A stretch of 41,737 nucleotides of DNA, from NCBI GenBank assembly GCA_025056745.1, contig JANWVQ010000031.1, positions 1-41,737 on the forward strand, given 5' to 3'. This document shows positions 1 through 6,933 of the stretch, piece after piece; position 1 is the stretch's first letter, and every line of letters starts with the position of its first letter. The DNA is from Ignavibacterium sp. Its GTDB lineage: Bacteria; Bacteroidota; Ignavibacteria; Ignavibacteriales; Ignavibacteriaceae. The notes under the pieces are model-generated. The model was given only the letters and a program-made list of their open reading frames with translations, did no database searches and was not told the origin of the DNA. The position numbers and the translations under genes are program-made.

Positions 1-267
<267 letters not shown>

Positions 268-389
268 GATTAATGTTTATTTATAAATTGAATCTAATGT
301 TAATTGATTTAGTAATTAAAATAACAAAAGTTTTTTAGTTATCAGTCAATCAAATTTTATGAAAATAAAAAACTTGAATGGACTAAAAA

Positions 390-1001
390 TTGGAAAGAAC
401 GGAAGCTTATAATAAACTTGTCGAATTAAAAAATATAGACTTGAGGAAATTAGCAGATAAATATGGAATTACCGTATTTAAAGGTGATAAGAAAAATAAA
501 GGTTGGGCAGGTCAGGTTATAGAACGCTATTTGGGTTTACCTTTAAATTCAAGTCAATCTCCTAATTTTGGTTCTTGGGAATTAAAAACAATTTCGTTAA
601 AAAGATTAAAAGACAACTCTTTAACAATAAAAGAAACAATGGCAATTACGATGATTGATCCTGTAAATGTTTCAAACACTGAATTTGAGAAAAGTCATTT
701 GCTTCTGAAAATGAGGAAAATATTAATACTCTCAAGAATTTGGGAATCAAAACTTGAACCTTCTTCAATAGTATTTGGTGTTCATACTTTTGATATTGAT
801 AATAAAGAGATTTATGAGCAAGTTAAAAAAGATTATGAATTAGTAAGGAATACCATATTAAATTATGGTTTTGAAAGCTTAACTGGAAAAATGGGAGTTT
901 TTATTCAACCACGCACCAAAGGAATTGGTCACGGTTCGATTTCAAGAGCTTTTTATGCAAGGGTTCCATTCTTAAAGAAAATAATTTTGGGAAATGATTA
1001 A
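390..1001 (+). CDS. MutH/Sau3AI-family restriction endonuclease
   Basis: 203 residues, similar in size to MutH (229 aa). Landmarks follow MutH in order: KGWAGQVIERYLG (residues 37-49, with the metal-site Glu45), WELKT (63-67, Glu64 and Lys66 of the E-x-K core), FEKSHLLLKMRKIL (about 99-112, with the family lysine) and a C-terminal GVFIQPRTKG stretch. By alignment, the first catalytic Asp of the PD-(D/E)xK core falls at or near Asn59 in the segment PNFGSWELK, so the acid may be replaced; this could be a subfamily trait or a loss of activity. The start is TTG at 390: an in-frame stop at 384 excludes anything upstream, and the nearby ATG at 378 runs straight into a stop. It overlaps the methyltransferase gene by 8 bases, which marks the pair as a type II restriction-modification system. 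Relatives cut GATC or CCSGG; GATC is inferred from the partner. Confidence 0.82.
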   Translation: MERTEAYNKLVELKNIDLRKLADKYGITVFKGDKKNKGWAGQVIERYLGLPLNSSQSPNFGSWELKTISLKRLKDNSLTIKETMAITMIDPVNVSNTEFEKSHLLLKMRKILILSRIWESKLEPSSIVFGVHTFDIDNKEIYEQVKKDYELVRNTILNYGFESLTGKMGVFIQPRTKGIGHGSISRAFYARVPFLKKIILGND

Positions 1002-1872
1002 ACCTTATTTCAAATCACAAGATAAAAACTTTATTTTATTGTTAGGGGATGTTTTTGACGTTTTACAGGAATTCGATTTTAAGTTTGATATGGTTTTCGC
1101 GGACCCTCCATATTTTTTGTCTAATGATGGACTTACAATTAAAAACGGTAAAATAACAAGTGTAAATAAGGGTGAATGGGATAAATCTTTTGGAATTGAA
1201 TTCATAAACGAATTTAATAGGAAATGGTTAAAACTTATTCGAGATAAGATGAAAGAAGATGCAACAATTTGGATTAGTGGAACTATGCATAACATTTTTA
1301 GTATTGGTCAGATACTCACAGAATTGGGCTTCAGGATATTGAATGTTATCACTTGGCAAAAAACAAATCCTCCGCCAAATTTTTCTTGTAGATATTTTAC
1401 GCACTCTACTGAGCAAATAATATGGGCAAGAAAAAATGAAAAAGTTGCACATTTCTTTAACTATGATCTGATGAAAGAAATAAATCAAGGAAAACAAATG
1501 AGTGATGTTTGGTTATTACCATCTGTAGCCAAATGGGAAAAATCTTGCGGTAAACATCCCACTCAAAAACCGTTAATACTTTTATCAAGAATTATTCTTT
1601 CATCAACTAAAAAAGGCGCTTGGATTCTTGATCCCTTTACTGGAAGTAGTACTACAGGTATTGCTGCTAATTTATTAGAGAGGAGATTTGTAGGAATAGA
1701 TAATAATGAAGATTATTTAAAGTTAAGCAAATGCAGAAAACTAGAAATTGAAAATGATATTAAATTTCGCAGATTACAAAATAAAATACAGGGTTTAAAG
1801 GAAAGAGAACAACTTCAGCTTTTTCTAACAAATGAACCAAAAGTTGATTATAATATTTCTCCTGAGTTTTGA
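994..1872 (+). CDS. DNA adenine methyltransferase, beta class, DpnA (M.DpnIIB)-like
   Basis: 292 residues. The catalytic motif DPPY (37-40) comes first and the AdoMet-binding motif DPFTGSSTTG (213-222) last, the order of beta-class amino-methyltransferases. The stretches between them, including TNPPPNFSCRYFTHSTE (124-140) and GKHPTQKP (186-193), resemble the second methyltransferase of the DpnII system, which makes N6-methyladenine in GATC and can act on single-stranded DNA. It is the protective partner of the MutH-like nuclease just upstream: the start ATG lies inside the last codons of that gene (overlap ATGATTAA), implying translational coupling. A C-terminal basic, helical tail follows motif I. 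GATC specificity is inferred from homology of both partners, not read from the sequence; an m4C activity is less likely given DPPY rather than SPPY. Confidence 0.9.
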   Translation: MIKPYFKSQDKNFILLLGDVFDVLQEFDFKFDMVFADPPYFLSNDGLTIKNGKITSVNKGEWDKSFGIEFINEFNRKWLKLIRDKMKEDATIWISGTMHNIFSIGQILTELGFRILNVITWQKTNPPPNFSCRYFTHSTEQIIWARKNEKVAHFFNYDLMKEINQGKQMSDVWLLPSVAKWEKSCGKHPTQKPLILLSRIILSSTKKGAWILDPFTGSSTTGIAANLLERRFVGIDNNEDYLKLSKCRKLEIENDIKFRRLQNKIQGLKEREQLQLFLTNEPKVDYNISPEF

Positions 1873-1898
1873 TTAAAACAAATATTATAACAAAAATT

Positions 1899-1921
1899 AA
1901 AAGTCATTTTAGAGACTTTTT
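1899..1921 (+). terminator. weak hairpin after the restriction-modification pair
   Basis: A 7-bp stem AAAAGTC/GACTTTT with loop ATTTTAGA lies 26 bases after the methyltransferase stop and runs into a short T tract. The stem has only two G-C pairs, so the terminator call is tentative. The rest of the 183-base gap to the next gene holds a slightly more GC-rich stretch (about 1935-2000) of unknown role. Confidence 0.35.
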
Positions 1922-2055
1922 AAGAATATCTTCTCATCATCCCCAAGTCCTCTTTACCGATAATTTACTGCCTTCTGCCGAATTTCTTTTCCACAGATAG
2001 GTTTTTGAATTTAGATTAGCTCTAAGAAAAATAAAAATTTATAATAGGAGTTAAA

Positions 2056-2745
2056 ATGGATAATAATATTGATAGAAGAGTTTGGCTTGGAATGATCTTT
2101 ATCTTTTTAGGAATTCTTTTTCTTCTTAACTCATTAGAGATAATAAGCTTTAATATCACTAATATAATCTTTACCTGGCAGTTTTTCTTTATAGTTATCG
2201 GACTAATTATAACTATAAATACAAATAAAAAATTACTTGGTGGAATATTATCAGGTATCGGTGTTGTCTTCATAATTCCAGAGATTTTCCCAACCATCGA
2301 ATATGATTTTACAGTTGTATTAGCAATTATTTTTATAGCCTTAGGTTTATACATAATTCTCAATAAAGTTGAAAAAGAAAGAAGTTCTTTTTTAGCAGAA
2401 AGTCAAGATACAATAAATGATATATCTATCTTTGGTGGAAGCGAAAAATCATTAAAGTCAGATAACTTTAAGGGTGGAAGTATAACCGCTATTTTCGGAG
2501 GTTCAGAGATTAACTTAAAAGAATGCAAACTCTCTGAAGGGAATAACATAATTGATATACTTTGTGTCTTTGGTGGAACGACGATTAAAGTACCAAGTGA
2601 CTGGAATGTTATAATAAATATAACACCGATCTTTGGTGGTTTTTCAAATAAGATTATTAAAGATCCATTAGTTCAAGTTGATACAAATAAAAAAATTATT
2701 GTGAAAGGTCTGGTGATATTTGGTGGCGGGGAAATTAAATCTTAA
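2056..2745 (+). CDS. LiaF-like membrane protein
   Basis: 229 residues in two parts. Residues about 9-110 are four hydrophobic segments, starting with WLGMIFIFLGILFLLNS, the LiaI/LiaF-type (DUF5668-like) membrane domain. Residues about 118-229 form a soluble beta repeat in which IFGG or VFGG returns five times (ISIFGGSEK, AIFGGSEIN, CVFGGTTIK, PIFGGFSNK, VIFGGGEIK), the mark of the LiaF C-terminal domain (cell wall-active antibiotics response family). A good ribosome site (AGGAG near 2046) precedes the ATG. In Firmicutes LiaF restrains the LiaSR envelope-stress pair; here the next two genes are also a kinase and a regulator, but of LytS/LytTR type. A sensing or restraining role for this protein is inferred from that neighbourhood. 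Confidence 0.82.
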   Translation: MDNNIDRRVWLGMIFIFLGILFLLNSLEIISFNITNIIFTWQFFFIVIGLIITINTNKKLLGGILSGIGVVFIIPEIFPTIEYDFTVVLAIIFIALGLYIILNKVEKERSSFLAESQDTINDISIFGGSEKSLKSDNFKGGSITAIFGGSEINLKECKLSEGNNIIDILCVFGGTTIKVPSDWNVIINITPIFGGFSNKIIKDPLVQVDTNKKIIVKGLVIFGGGEIKS

Positions 2746-2754
2746 TCAGATTTT

Positions 2755-3828
2755 ATGTCACAACATCCAATATTAAATAGTCCAAAGAACTTTTTTTTAT
2801 ACTTACTTTTTTCATCTGTATTAATTCTCGTTTATACGATTCTAATTATTTACGATAGTAATGTTGATTTAAGCGTTGCAATTACAGATTTAATGGTTTT
2901 TAATTTGCTGCTGATTGGAATCGGTCTTAGTTTTTGGTTTTCTGCGAAATATCTTTCCTTAGAAGTTCGAAAAATTTCAAAAATTGTATTGAGTCATTTT
3001 TTAGGATTTTTTCTTTTAACAAGTTTTTGGCTATTAATTGGATATTATATCACTTATTTGATTACTCAAGATAAGCTGGATTATAATTCTTATTTCACAA
3101 CTACCTTAAAAGAAAGAGTAGTGATTAGTTTTCTTCATTACTTTTTACTGACATTATTTTACTATATCGTAATTTATTATTCCGGTTTTCAAGAAAAACT
3201 AATTAAAGAAGCTGAATTGAAAAATTTGGTAACAGAAGCAGAATTAAAATCGCTCAAGTTTCAGATAAATCCGCACTTTGTTTTTAATGCATTAAATTCA
3301 ATGAGTGCTTTAACAGAAATTGATCCTATAAGAGCAAAGCAAATGATTATTAAACTAGCTGATTTTTTAAGATACACCCTTGCGAATAATGACAGACAAA
3401 AAAATACCCTTTCTGAAGAATTGAAAAATGTCAAACTCTATCTTGATATTGAAAAAATTAGATTTGAAGATAAATTTGATTTTGTTGAAGAAATTGACGA
3501 TGCTTGTAGTAATATCGAAATTCCTTCTATGATTCTACAACCTTTATTTGAAAATGCTATCAAACACGCTGTTTATGAAACTCTTGATAAAGTAATCATT
3601 AAATTAAAATGTGAACCAATTGATGGCTTTATGAAAATATCTTTGATTAATAATTATGAAGGTGAATCTTATAAAAAAGGAGCTGGAGTTGGCTTGAAAA
3701 ACATAAAAGACAGACTTACTTTAATTTACAATCAGAATAATCTTTTAGAAGTTAAAAAAGAAAATGGAGTTTTTAGAGTAAACATATTTATTCCAATAAA
3801 AAATAATAATTGTAATCAGAGTGAATAA
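2755..3828 (+). CDS. LytS-type sensor histidine kinase (His_kinase family, four membrane segments)
   Basis: 357 residues. Four hydrophobic segments (about 13-33, 45-65, 78-103, 125-145) are followed by a short charged helix and the phosphoacceptor motif FQINPHFVFNALNS, with His174. The ATP-binding half has LQPLFENAIKHAV (N box, about residues 258-270) and GAGVGLKNIKDRL (G box, about 309-321). There is no separate extracellular sensor domain, so a signal would have to enter through the membrane segments or through a partner such as the LiaF-like protein encoded 9 bases upstream. It overlaps the response-regulator gene by 8 bases, so the two are almost certainly translated together. Family members of this layout phosphorylate a LytTR regulator; that pairing is directly encoded here. 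Confidence 0.93.
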   Translation: MSQHPILNSPKNFFLYLLFSSVLILVYTILIIYDSNVDLSVAITDLMVFNLLLIGIGLSFWFSAKYLSLEVRKISKIVLSHFLGFFLLTSFWLLIGYYITYLITQDKLDYNSYFTTTLKERVVISFLHYFLLTLFYYIVIYYSGFQEKLIKEAELKNLVTEAELKSLKFQINPHFVFNALNSMSALTEIDPIRAKQMIIKLADFLRYTLANNDRQKNTLSEELKNVKLYLDIEKIRFEDKFDFVEEIDDACSNIEIPSMILQPLFENAIKHAVYETLDKVIIKLKCEPIDGFMKISLINNYEGESYKKGAGVGLKNIKDRLTLIYNQNNLLEVKKENGVFRVNIFIPIKNNNCNQSE

Positions 3829-4570
3829 GAAAATTAAAGTAATCATAATTGATGATGAAGTTCTTGCTCGACAAATAATAAAAAATTATTTAAGTAAGCA
3901 CAGCGAAATTGAGATCATCGCTGAATGCTCAGATGGTTTTGATGCAGTTAAAAAAATTAATCAACTAAAACCAGATTTGATTTTTCTTGACATTCAAATG
4001 CCTAAAATAACTGGTTTTGAGATGCTTGAGTTAATTGAAAATCCTCCCCAAATAATTTTTACTACAGCCTATGATCAATTTGCAATACGTGCTTTTGAGG
4101 TAAACGCAGTTGATTATCTATTAAAGCCCTTTTCTGAAGATAGATTTAATTTCTCTCTTGAGAAAGCTATCGTTAGGTTAAATGATCCCTCAAATCAAGA
4201 GAAAGAAATCAAAAACATTTTGAATATAACAGATGAAAAAACTGAAATTTTAGAAAGAGTCATTATTAAAGATGGTTCAAAGATAAATGTTATTCCTGTA
4301 GATGAAATATTATATATTGAGGCTCAGGATGACTATGTTTTAATTAACTCAGAAAAAGGAAAATTTCTTAAACAAAAAACAATGAAATATTTTGAAAATC
4401 ACTTAAACGAAAATCAATTCGTGAGGGTTCATCGATCTTTTATTGTTAACTTAAATTTTATTGAACATCTTTTTCAAACCGAAACCGAATCTCATAGGTT
4501 AGTTTTGAAAAATGGCAAGGAAATTCCTGTCAGTAAAAACGGACTCCAAAAATTAAAAAACATTTTGTAG
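3821..4570 (+). CDS. LytTR response regulator
   Basis: 249 residues: a receiver domain (1-120) with acidic pocket Asp11/Asp12 and phosphorylation site Asp57 (IFLDIQMP), followed by a LytTR DNA-binding domain (about 148-249) with VRVHRSFIVN and a C-terminal ISKN-like PVSKNGLQKLK. The start is GTG at 3821, inside the end of the kinase gene (overlap GTGAATAA). It is the output protein of the LiaF-like/LytS/LytTR set. LytTR proteins bind short direct repeats upstream of their targets; no such site was identified in the window, and autoregulation upstream of 2056 is possible but not shown. Confidence 0.94.
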   Translation: MNKKIKVIIIDDEVLARQIIKNYLSKHSEIEIIAECSDGFDAVKKINQLKPDLIFLDIQMPKITGFEMLELIENPPQIIFTTAYDQFAIRAFEVNAVDYLLKPFSEDRFNFSLEKAIVRLNDPSNQEKEIKNILNITDEKTEILERVIIKDGSKINVIPVDEILYIEAQDDYVLINSEKGKFLKQKTMKYFENHLNENQFVRVHRSFIVNLNFIEHLFQTETESHRLVLKNGKEIPVSKNGLQKLKNIL

Positions 4571-4586
4571 TGTTTATTAAAAACAC

Positions 4587-4617
4587 TTGACTTTAAATAT
4601 TTTATACACTAAGTTTC
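4587..4617 (+). promoter_or_regulatory. candidate promoter of the GbsR/MarR regulator gene
   Basis: TTG (4587-4589), a 20-base spacer and TAAGTTTC (4610-4617) fit the Bacteroidota-type promoter layout TTG-N20-TAnnTTTG with one mismatch. The same spacing occurs upstream of rpmH. The downstream element overlaps the palindrome at 4614-4629, so a repressor bound there would block it. No experiment supports this; it is read from spacing and consensus only. Confidence 0.4.
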
Positions 4618-4629
4618 AAACGTTTGAAA
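4614..4629. promoter_or_regulatory. 16-bp perfect palindrome, candidate operator 1
   Basis: TTTCAAACGTTTGAAA is a perfect inverted repeat ending 19 bases before the regulator's start codon. It shares the 11-mer AACGTTTGAAA with the second palindrome at 5157-5174, just before the downstream fabG-like gene. The pairing of two related palindromes around a MarR-type regulator gene points to autoregulation plus control of the following operon. Confidence 0.6.
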
Positions 4630-4648
4630 AATAAAAAACGATAGAAAC

Positions 4649-5137
4649 TTGACCACCGAAGAAAAAATTAAAAAAGAACTCATTCAAAGATTCGGTGATG
4701 CTTATAAAGCTTTTGGGCTTAATAAGCTTATGGGACACATAATCGCCCTTTTGCTATTCTCATCTCAACCCCTTTCACTTGATGATATTACAAAACAACT
4801 CGGAAGAAGTAAAGGTCCTATTAGTCAAATAGTCCGTCGATTGCGTGACAGAAGATTAATCAGAAAAGCTTGGATGCCTGAGAACAATCGAAAGGATTAT
4901 TATGAAATAGAACCAGAAGTTTTTGAGCACGCATTTCGTAATAATCTTGAATTGATAAAAAACAACAGGAGAATTGCAACTCAATTAAAAGATAAAATCA
5001 AATCAGCGAATAAACCATCGCTTGAAACAATAAATATCAGGATGAAAGAGATGGAAATGTTCTATACTTTAATGGAGGAGCATTATAATAGATTTCTAAA
5101 CGAGTGGATAAAGGAAAGAGCAAAACTTTATAAGTAA
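4649..5137 (+). CDS. GbsR/MarR-family transcriptional regulator
   Basis: 162 residues. A winged helix-turn-helix (about 30-90) contains LSLDDITKQLGRSKGPISQIVRRL, with the wing near NNRKDYYEI, followed by a long charged helical tail (about 105-155) likely used for dimerisation. This layout is that of GbsR-type MarR relatives, which sense small molecules and usually repress adjacent transport or metabolic genes. The start is uncertain: TTG at 4649 is the first recognised start codon after an in-frame stop at 4625, but no clear ribosome site precedes it. The gene stands at the head of the accessory run to 14468 and is bracketed by the two palindromes. Effector unknown; an acyl-CoA or carboxylate would fit the downstream genes, by inference only. 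Confidence 0.86.
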   Translation: MTTEEKIKKELIQRFGDAYKAFGLNKLMGHIIALLLFSSQPLSLDDITKQLGRSKGPISQIVRRLRDRRLIRKAWMPENNRKDYYEIEPEVFEHAFRNNLELIKNNRRIATQLKDKIKSANKPSLETINIRMKEMEMFYTLMEEHYNRFLNEWIKERAKLYK

Positions 5138-5156
5138 TTTATTTTTATTAATCAAC

Positions 5157-5174
5157 GTTTGAAATATTTCAAAC
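5157..5174. promoter_or_regulatory. 18-bp perfect palindrome, candidate operator 2
   Basis: GTTTGAAATATTTCAAAC is a perfect inverted repeat, built from the same 8-base half as operator 1 but with the halves in the opposite order around a TA centre. It ends 21 bases before the fabG-like start, immediately upstream of its ribosome site (AAGGAG, 5184-5189), a position where a bound repressor would stop transcription of the operon. Confidence 0.65.
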
Positions 5175-5195
5175 AATGAAAACAAGGAGAGTTTT

Positions 5196-5939
5196 ATGAA
5201 AAGATTAGAAAACAAAATTGCAATAATTACTGGTGGCGCACAGGGAATCGGAAAAGCTGCTGTTAAAAAATTTGCCGAGGAAGATTCAGTGGTCATTATT
5301 TGGGACGTTAATGAAGAAAAGGCAACATCAACGATTAATGAACTTAAAGACTTAAGTAATAAAATTGAGTTTCAAAAAGTTGATGTAACAAAACTTGAAT
5401 CAGTATCAGAAGCAGCAAAGCAAATAATAGAAAAACATAAAAAGATTGATATCTTGATTAACAATGCTGGTATAACAAGAGATGCTTCATTTCTTAAAAT
5501 GACTACTGAACAATGGCAACAGGTAATTGATGTGAATTTAACTGGTGTATTTAATTGCACGAAAGCTGTTGCACCCTACATGGTTGAAAAACTTTATGGA
5601 AAGATTATTAATACTTCTTCAGTTGTTGGTATTTATGGAAATTTTGGACAAACAAATTATGTCGCAACGAAATCGGGAATAATAGGAATGACAAAAGTTT
5701 GGGCACGAGAGCTTGGAAGAAAAGGAATAAATGTTAACGCAGTTGCTCCTGGATTCATTGCAACTGAAATGGTCTCAACTGTTCCTGAGAAAATTCTCGA
5801 AATGTTGAAAGAAAGAACTCCTCTTGGCAGACTTGGAGAACCAGAGGATATAGCTAATGCTTATCTTTTCCTCGCATCTGATGAAGCTAAATTTATTAAT
5901 GGCGCAGTTCTCAGCGTTGATGGTGGATTAGTTCTATGA
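5196..5939 (+). CDS. FabG-type short-chain dehydrogenase/reductase (3-oxoacyl reductase)
   Basis: 247 residues, the usual FabG/PhaB length. Visible: nucleotide-binding TGGAQGIG (12-19), NNAG (89-92), active-site Asn114, Ser142, Tyr155 and Lys159 (TSSVVG and YVATK), and PGFIATEM typical of 3-oxoacyl-ACP/CoA reductases. Asp37 sits at the end of the second beta strand, the position where an acid usually favours NAD(H) over NADP(H); E. coli FabG lacks it. This may mean a role in oxidation of a 3-hydroxyacyl thioester rather than fatty-acid synthesis, which is inference. Strong ribosome site AAGGAG. Its last codons overlap the KAS III-like gene by 4 bases (ATGA), so the two are coupled. It is probably not the housekeeping fabG, as no acpP, fabD or fabF lies nearby. 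Confidence 0.9.
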   Translation: MKRLENKIAIITGGAQGIGKAAVKKFAEEDSVVIIWDVNEEKATSTINELKDLSNKIEFQKVDVTKLESVSEAAKQIIEKHKKIDILINNAGITRDASFLKMTTEQWQQVIDVNLTGVFNCTKAVAPYMVEKLYGKIINTSSVVGIYGNFGQTNYVATKSGIIGMTKVWARELGRKGINVNAVAPGFIATEMVSTVPEKILEMLKERTPLGRLGEPEDIANAYLFLASDEAKFINGAVLSVDGGLVL

Positions 5940-6928
5940 TAAGAAATGCTAATATAGTTGCATCGGGAATGTATGTCCCTGAAAGAATTTTGCCTAATTC
6001 TTATTTCAATGAATTACTTGGTGAAGATGTAGATACTTGGTTGAGAGAAAATCTTACAATAAGAGAAAGAAGATGGTGCAATGAAAATCAATCAACAGCG
6101 GATCTTTGTGTTGAAGCTGCAAAAAATATACTTGATGATGCTAAAGTAAAACCCGAACAGATTGATTTACTTATAATTGCAACCGATACACCAGAATATA
6201 TATCACCTTCTACAGCATCTGTAGTTCAATACAGAATTGGTGCTGTGAATGCAGGAACGTTTGACATCAATACAGCTTGTGCGGGCTTTGTAACAGCCTT
6301 GGATGTCGGTTCTAAATTTATTATCGCAGATAAAAAATATCAGAATGTTTTGATAATTGGTGCTTATGCAATGAGTAAATATTTAAATCTTCAGGATAAA
6401 AAGACAGTAACACTTTTTGCTGATGGTGCAGCTGGTGTGCTTTTACAACCAACCGAAAATCAAAATAAAGGATTTTTAATAAGTAAACTTTTTACTGATG
6501 GTCAATATTGTGATTGGATGGGTATTTATGCGGGAGGAACTCATACGCCAATCACTCACGAGGTGATTGATAGAAAAGATCATTTGCTAAAGTTTGTTAA
6601 AAAGTTTCCAAAAGAAACTAATCCTACTACCTGGACAAAAATGATTAAAGAAGCTTGTTATGAGTTAAATATTAAACCACCTGAAATTGATCATTATTTC
6701 TTTACACAAATAAACATCAATTCGATTTGGGAAACGCTTGATAATCTCGGAGTAACAAGAGAAAAAGGCTATGCTATTATGGATAAATATGGCTACACGG
6801 GCTCTGCTTGTATTCCAATGACATTCGATGTGATAAGAAAAAAAGGTTTGATTAAAGAGAATGATTTATGTCTCTTTATTGGCAGTGGTGGTGGATTAGC
6901 ATTTGCATTAACAATATTCAGGATGTAA
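5936..6928 (+). CDS. KAS III (FabH)-like thiolase-fold protein lacking the catalytic His and Asn
   Basis: 330 residues, full KAS III length. The nucleophile Cys115 is intact in FDINTACAGF, as are the FADGAAGVLL strand and the C-terminal GSGGGLAF loop. Aligned to E. coli FabH without gaps in the key segments, His244 of HQAN becomes Thr257 (FFTQIN) and Asn274 of GNTSAAS becomes Tyr287 (GYTGSAC). Decarboxylative condensation needs both residues, so ordinary FabH activity is unlikely; an acyltransferase, a condensation without decarboxylation, or a thioesterase-like role are possible, as known for divergent KAS III relatives in secondary metabolism. Start ATG 5936 overlaps the reductase gene. It lies between a reductase and a carboxylate transporter plus CoA ligase, so acyl-CoA is the likely substrate type (inference). 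Confidence 0.85.
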   Translation: MIRNANIVASGMYVPERILPNSYFNELLGEDVDTWLRENLTIRERRWCNENQSTADLCVEAAKNILDDAKVKPEQIDLLIIATDTPEYISPSTASVVQYRIGAVNAGTFDINTACAGFVTALDVGSKFIIADKKYQNVLIIGAYAMSKYLNLQDKKTVTLFADGAAGVLLQPTENQNKGFLISKLFTDGQYCDWMGIYAGGTHTPITHEVIDRKDHLLKFVKKFPKETNPTTWTKMIKEACYELNIKPPEIDHYFFTQININSIWETLDNLGVTREKGYAIMDKYGYTGSACIPMTFDVIRKKGLIKENDLCLFIGSGGGLAFALTIFRM

Positions 6929-6933
6929 GAAAA

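Noticed and set aside
670-678. TTTCAAAC half-site inside the nuclease gene, and GTTTGAAA near 22382
   Set aside because: Isolated half-sites within coding sequence without dyad symmetry; not counted as operators.
1966-1980. CTGCCTTCTGCC short repeat in the gap after the methyltransferase
   Set aside because: Resembles heptamer repeats of other genomes but has only two units here; too short to call.
1988-1996. TTTTCCACA, a DnaA-box-like word
   Set aside because: Single copy with no further boxes, no AT-rich unwinding array and no dnaA or dnaN nearby; probably chance.
4569-4587. AGTGTTT/AAACACT hairpin after the LytTR regulator
   Set aside because: No T run follows and the right arm overlaps the putative promoter; not convincing as a terminator.
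6868-6933. Upstream ATG extension of the symporter gene
   Set aside because: Adds a Trp-rich leader encoded inside the preceding gene in another frame; ATG 6934 gives a normal SSS N-terminus.
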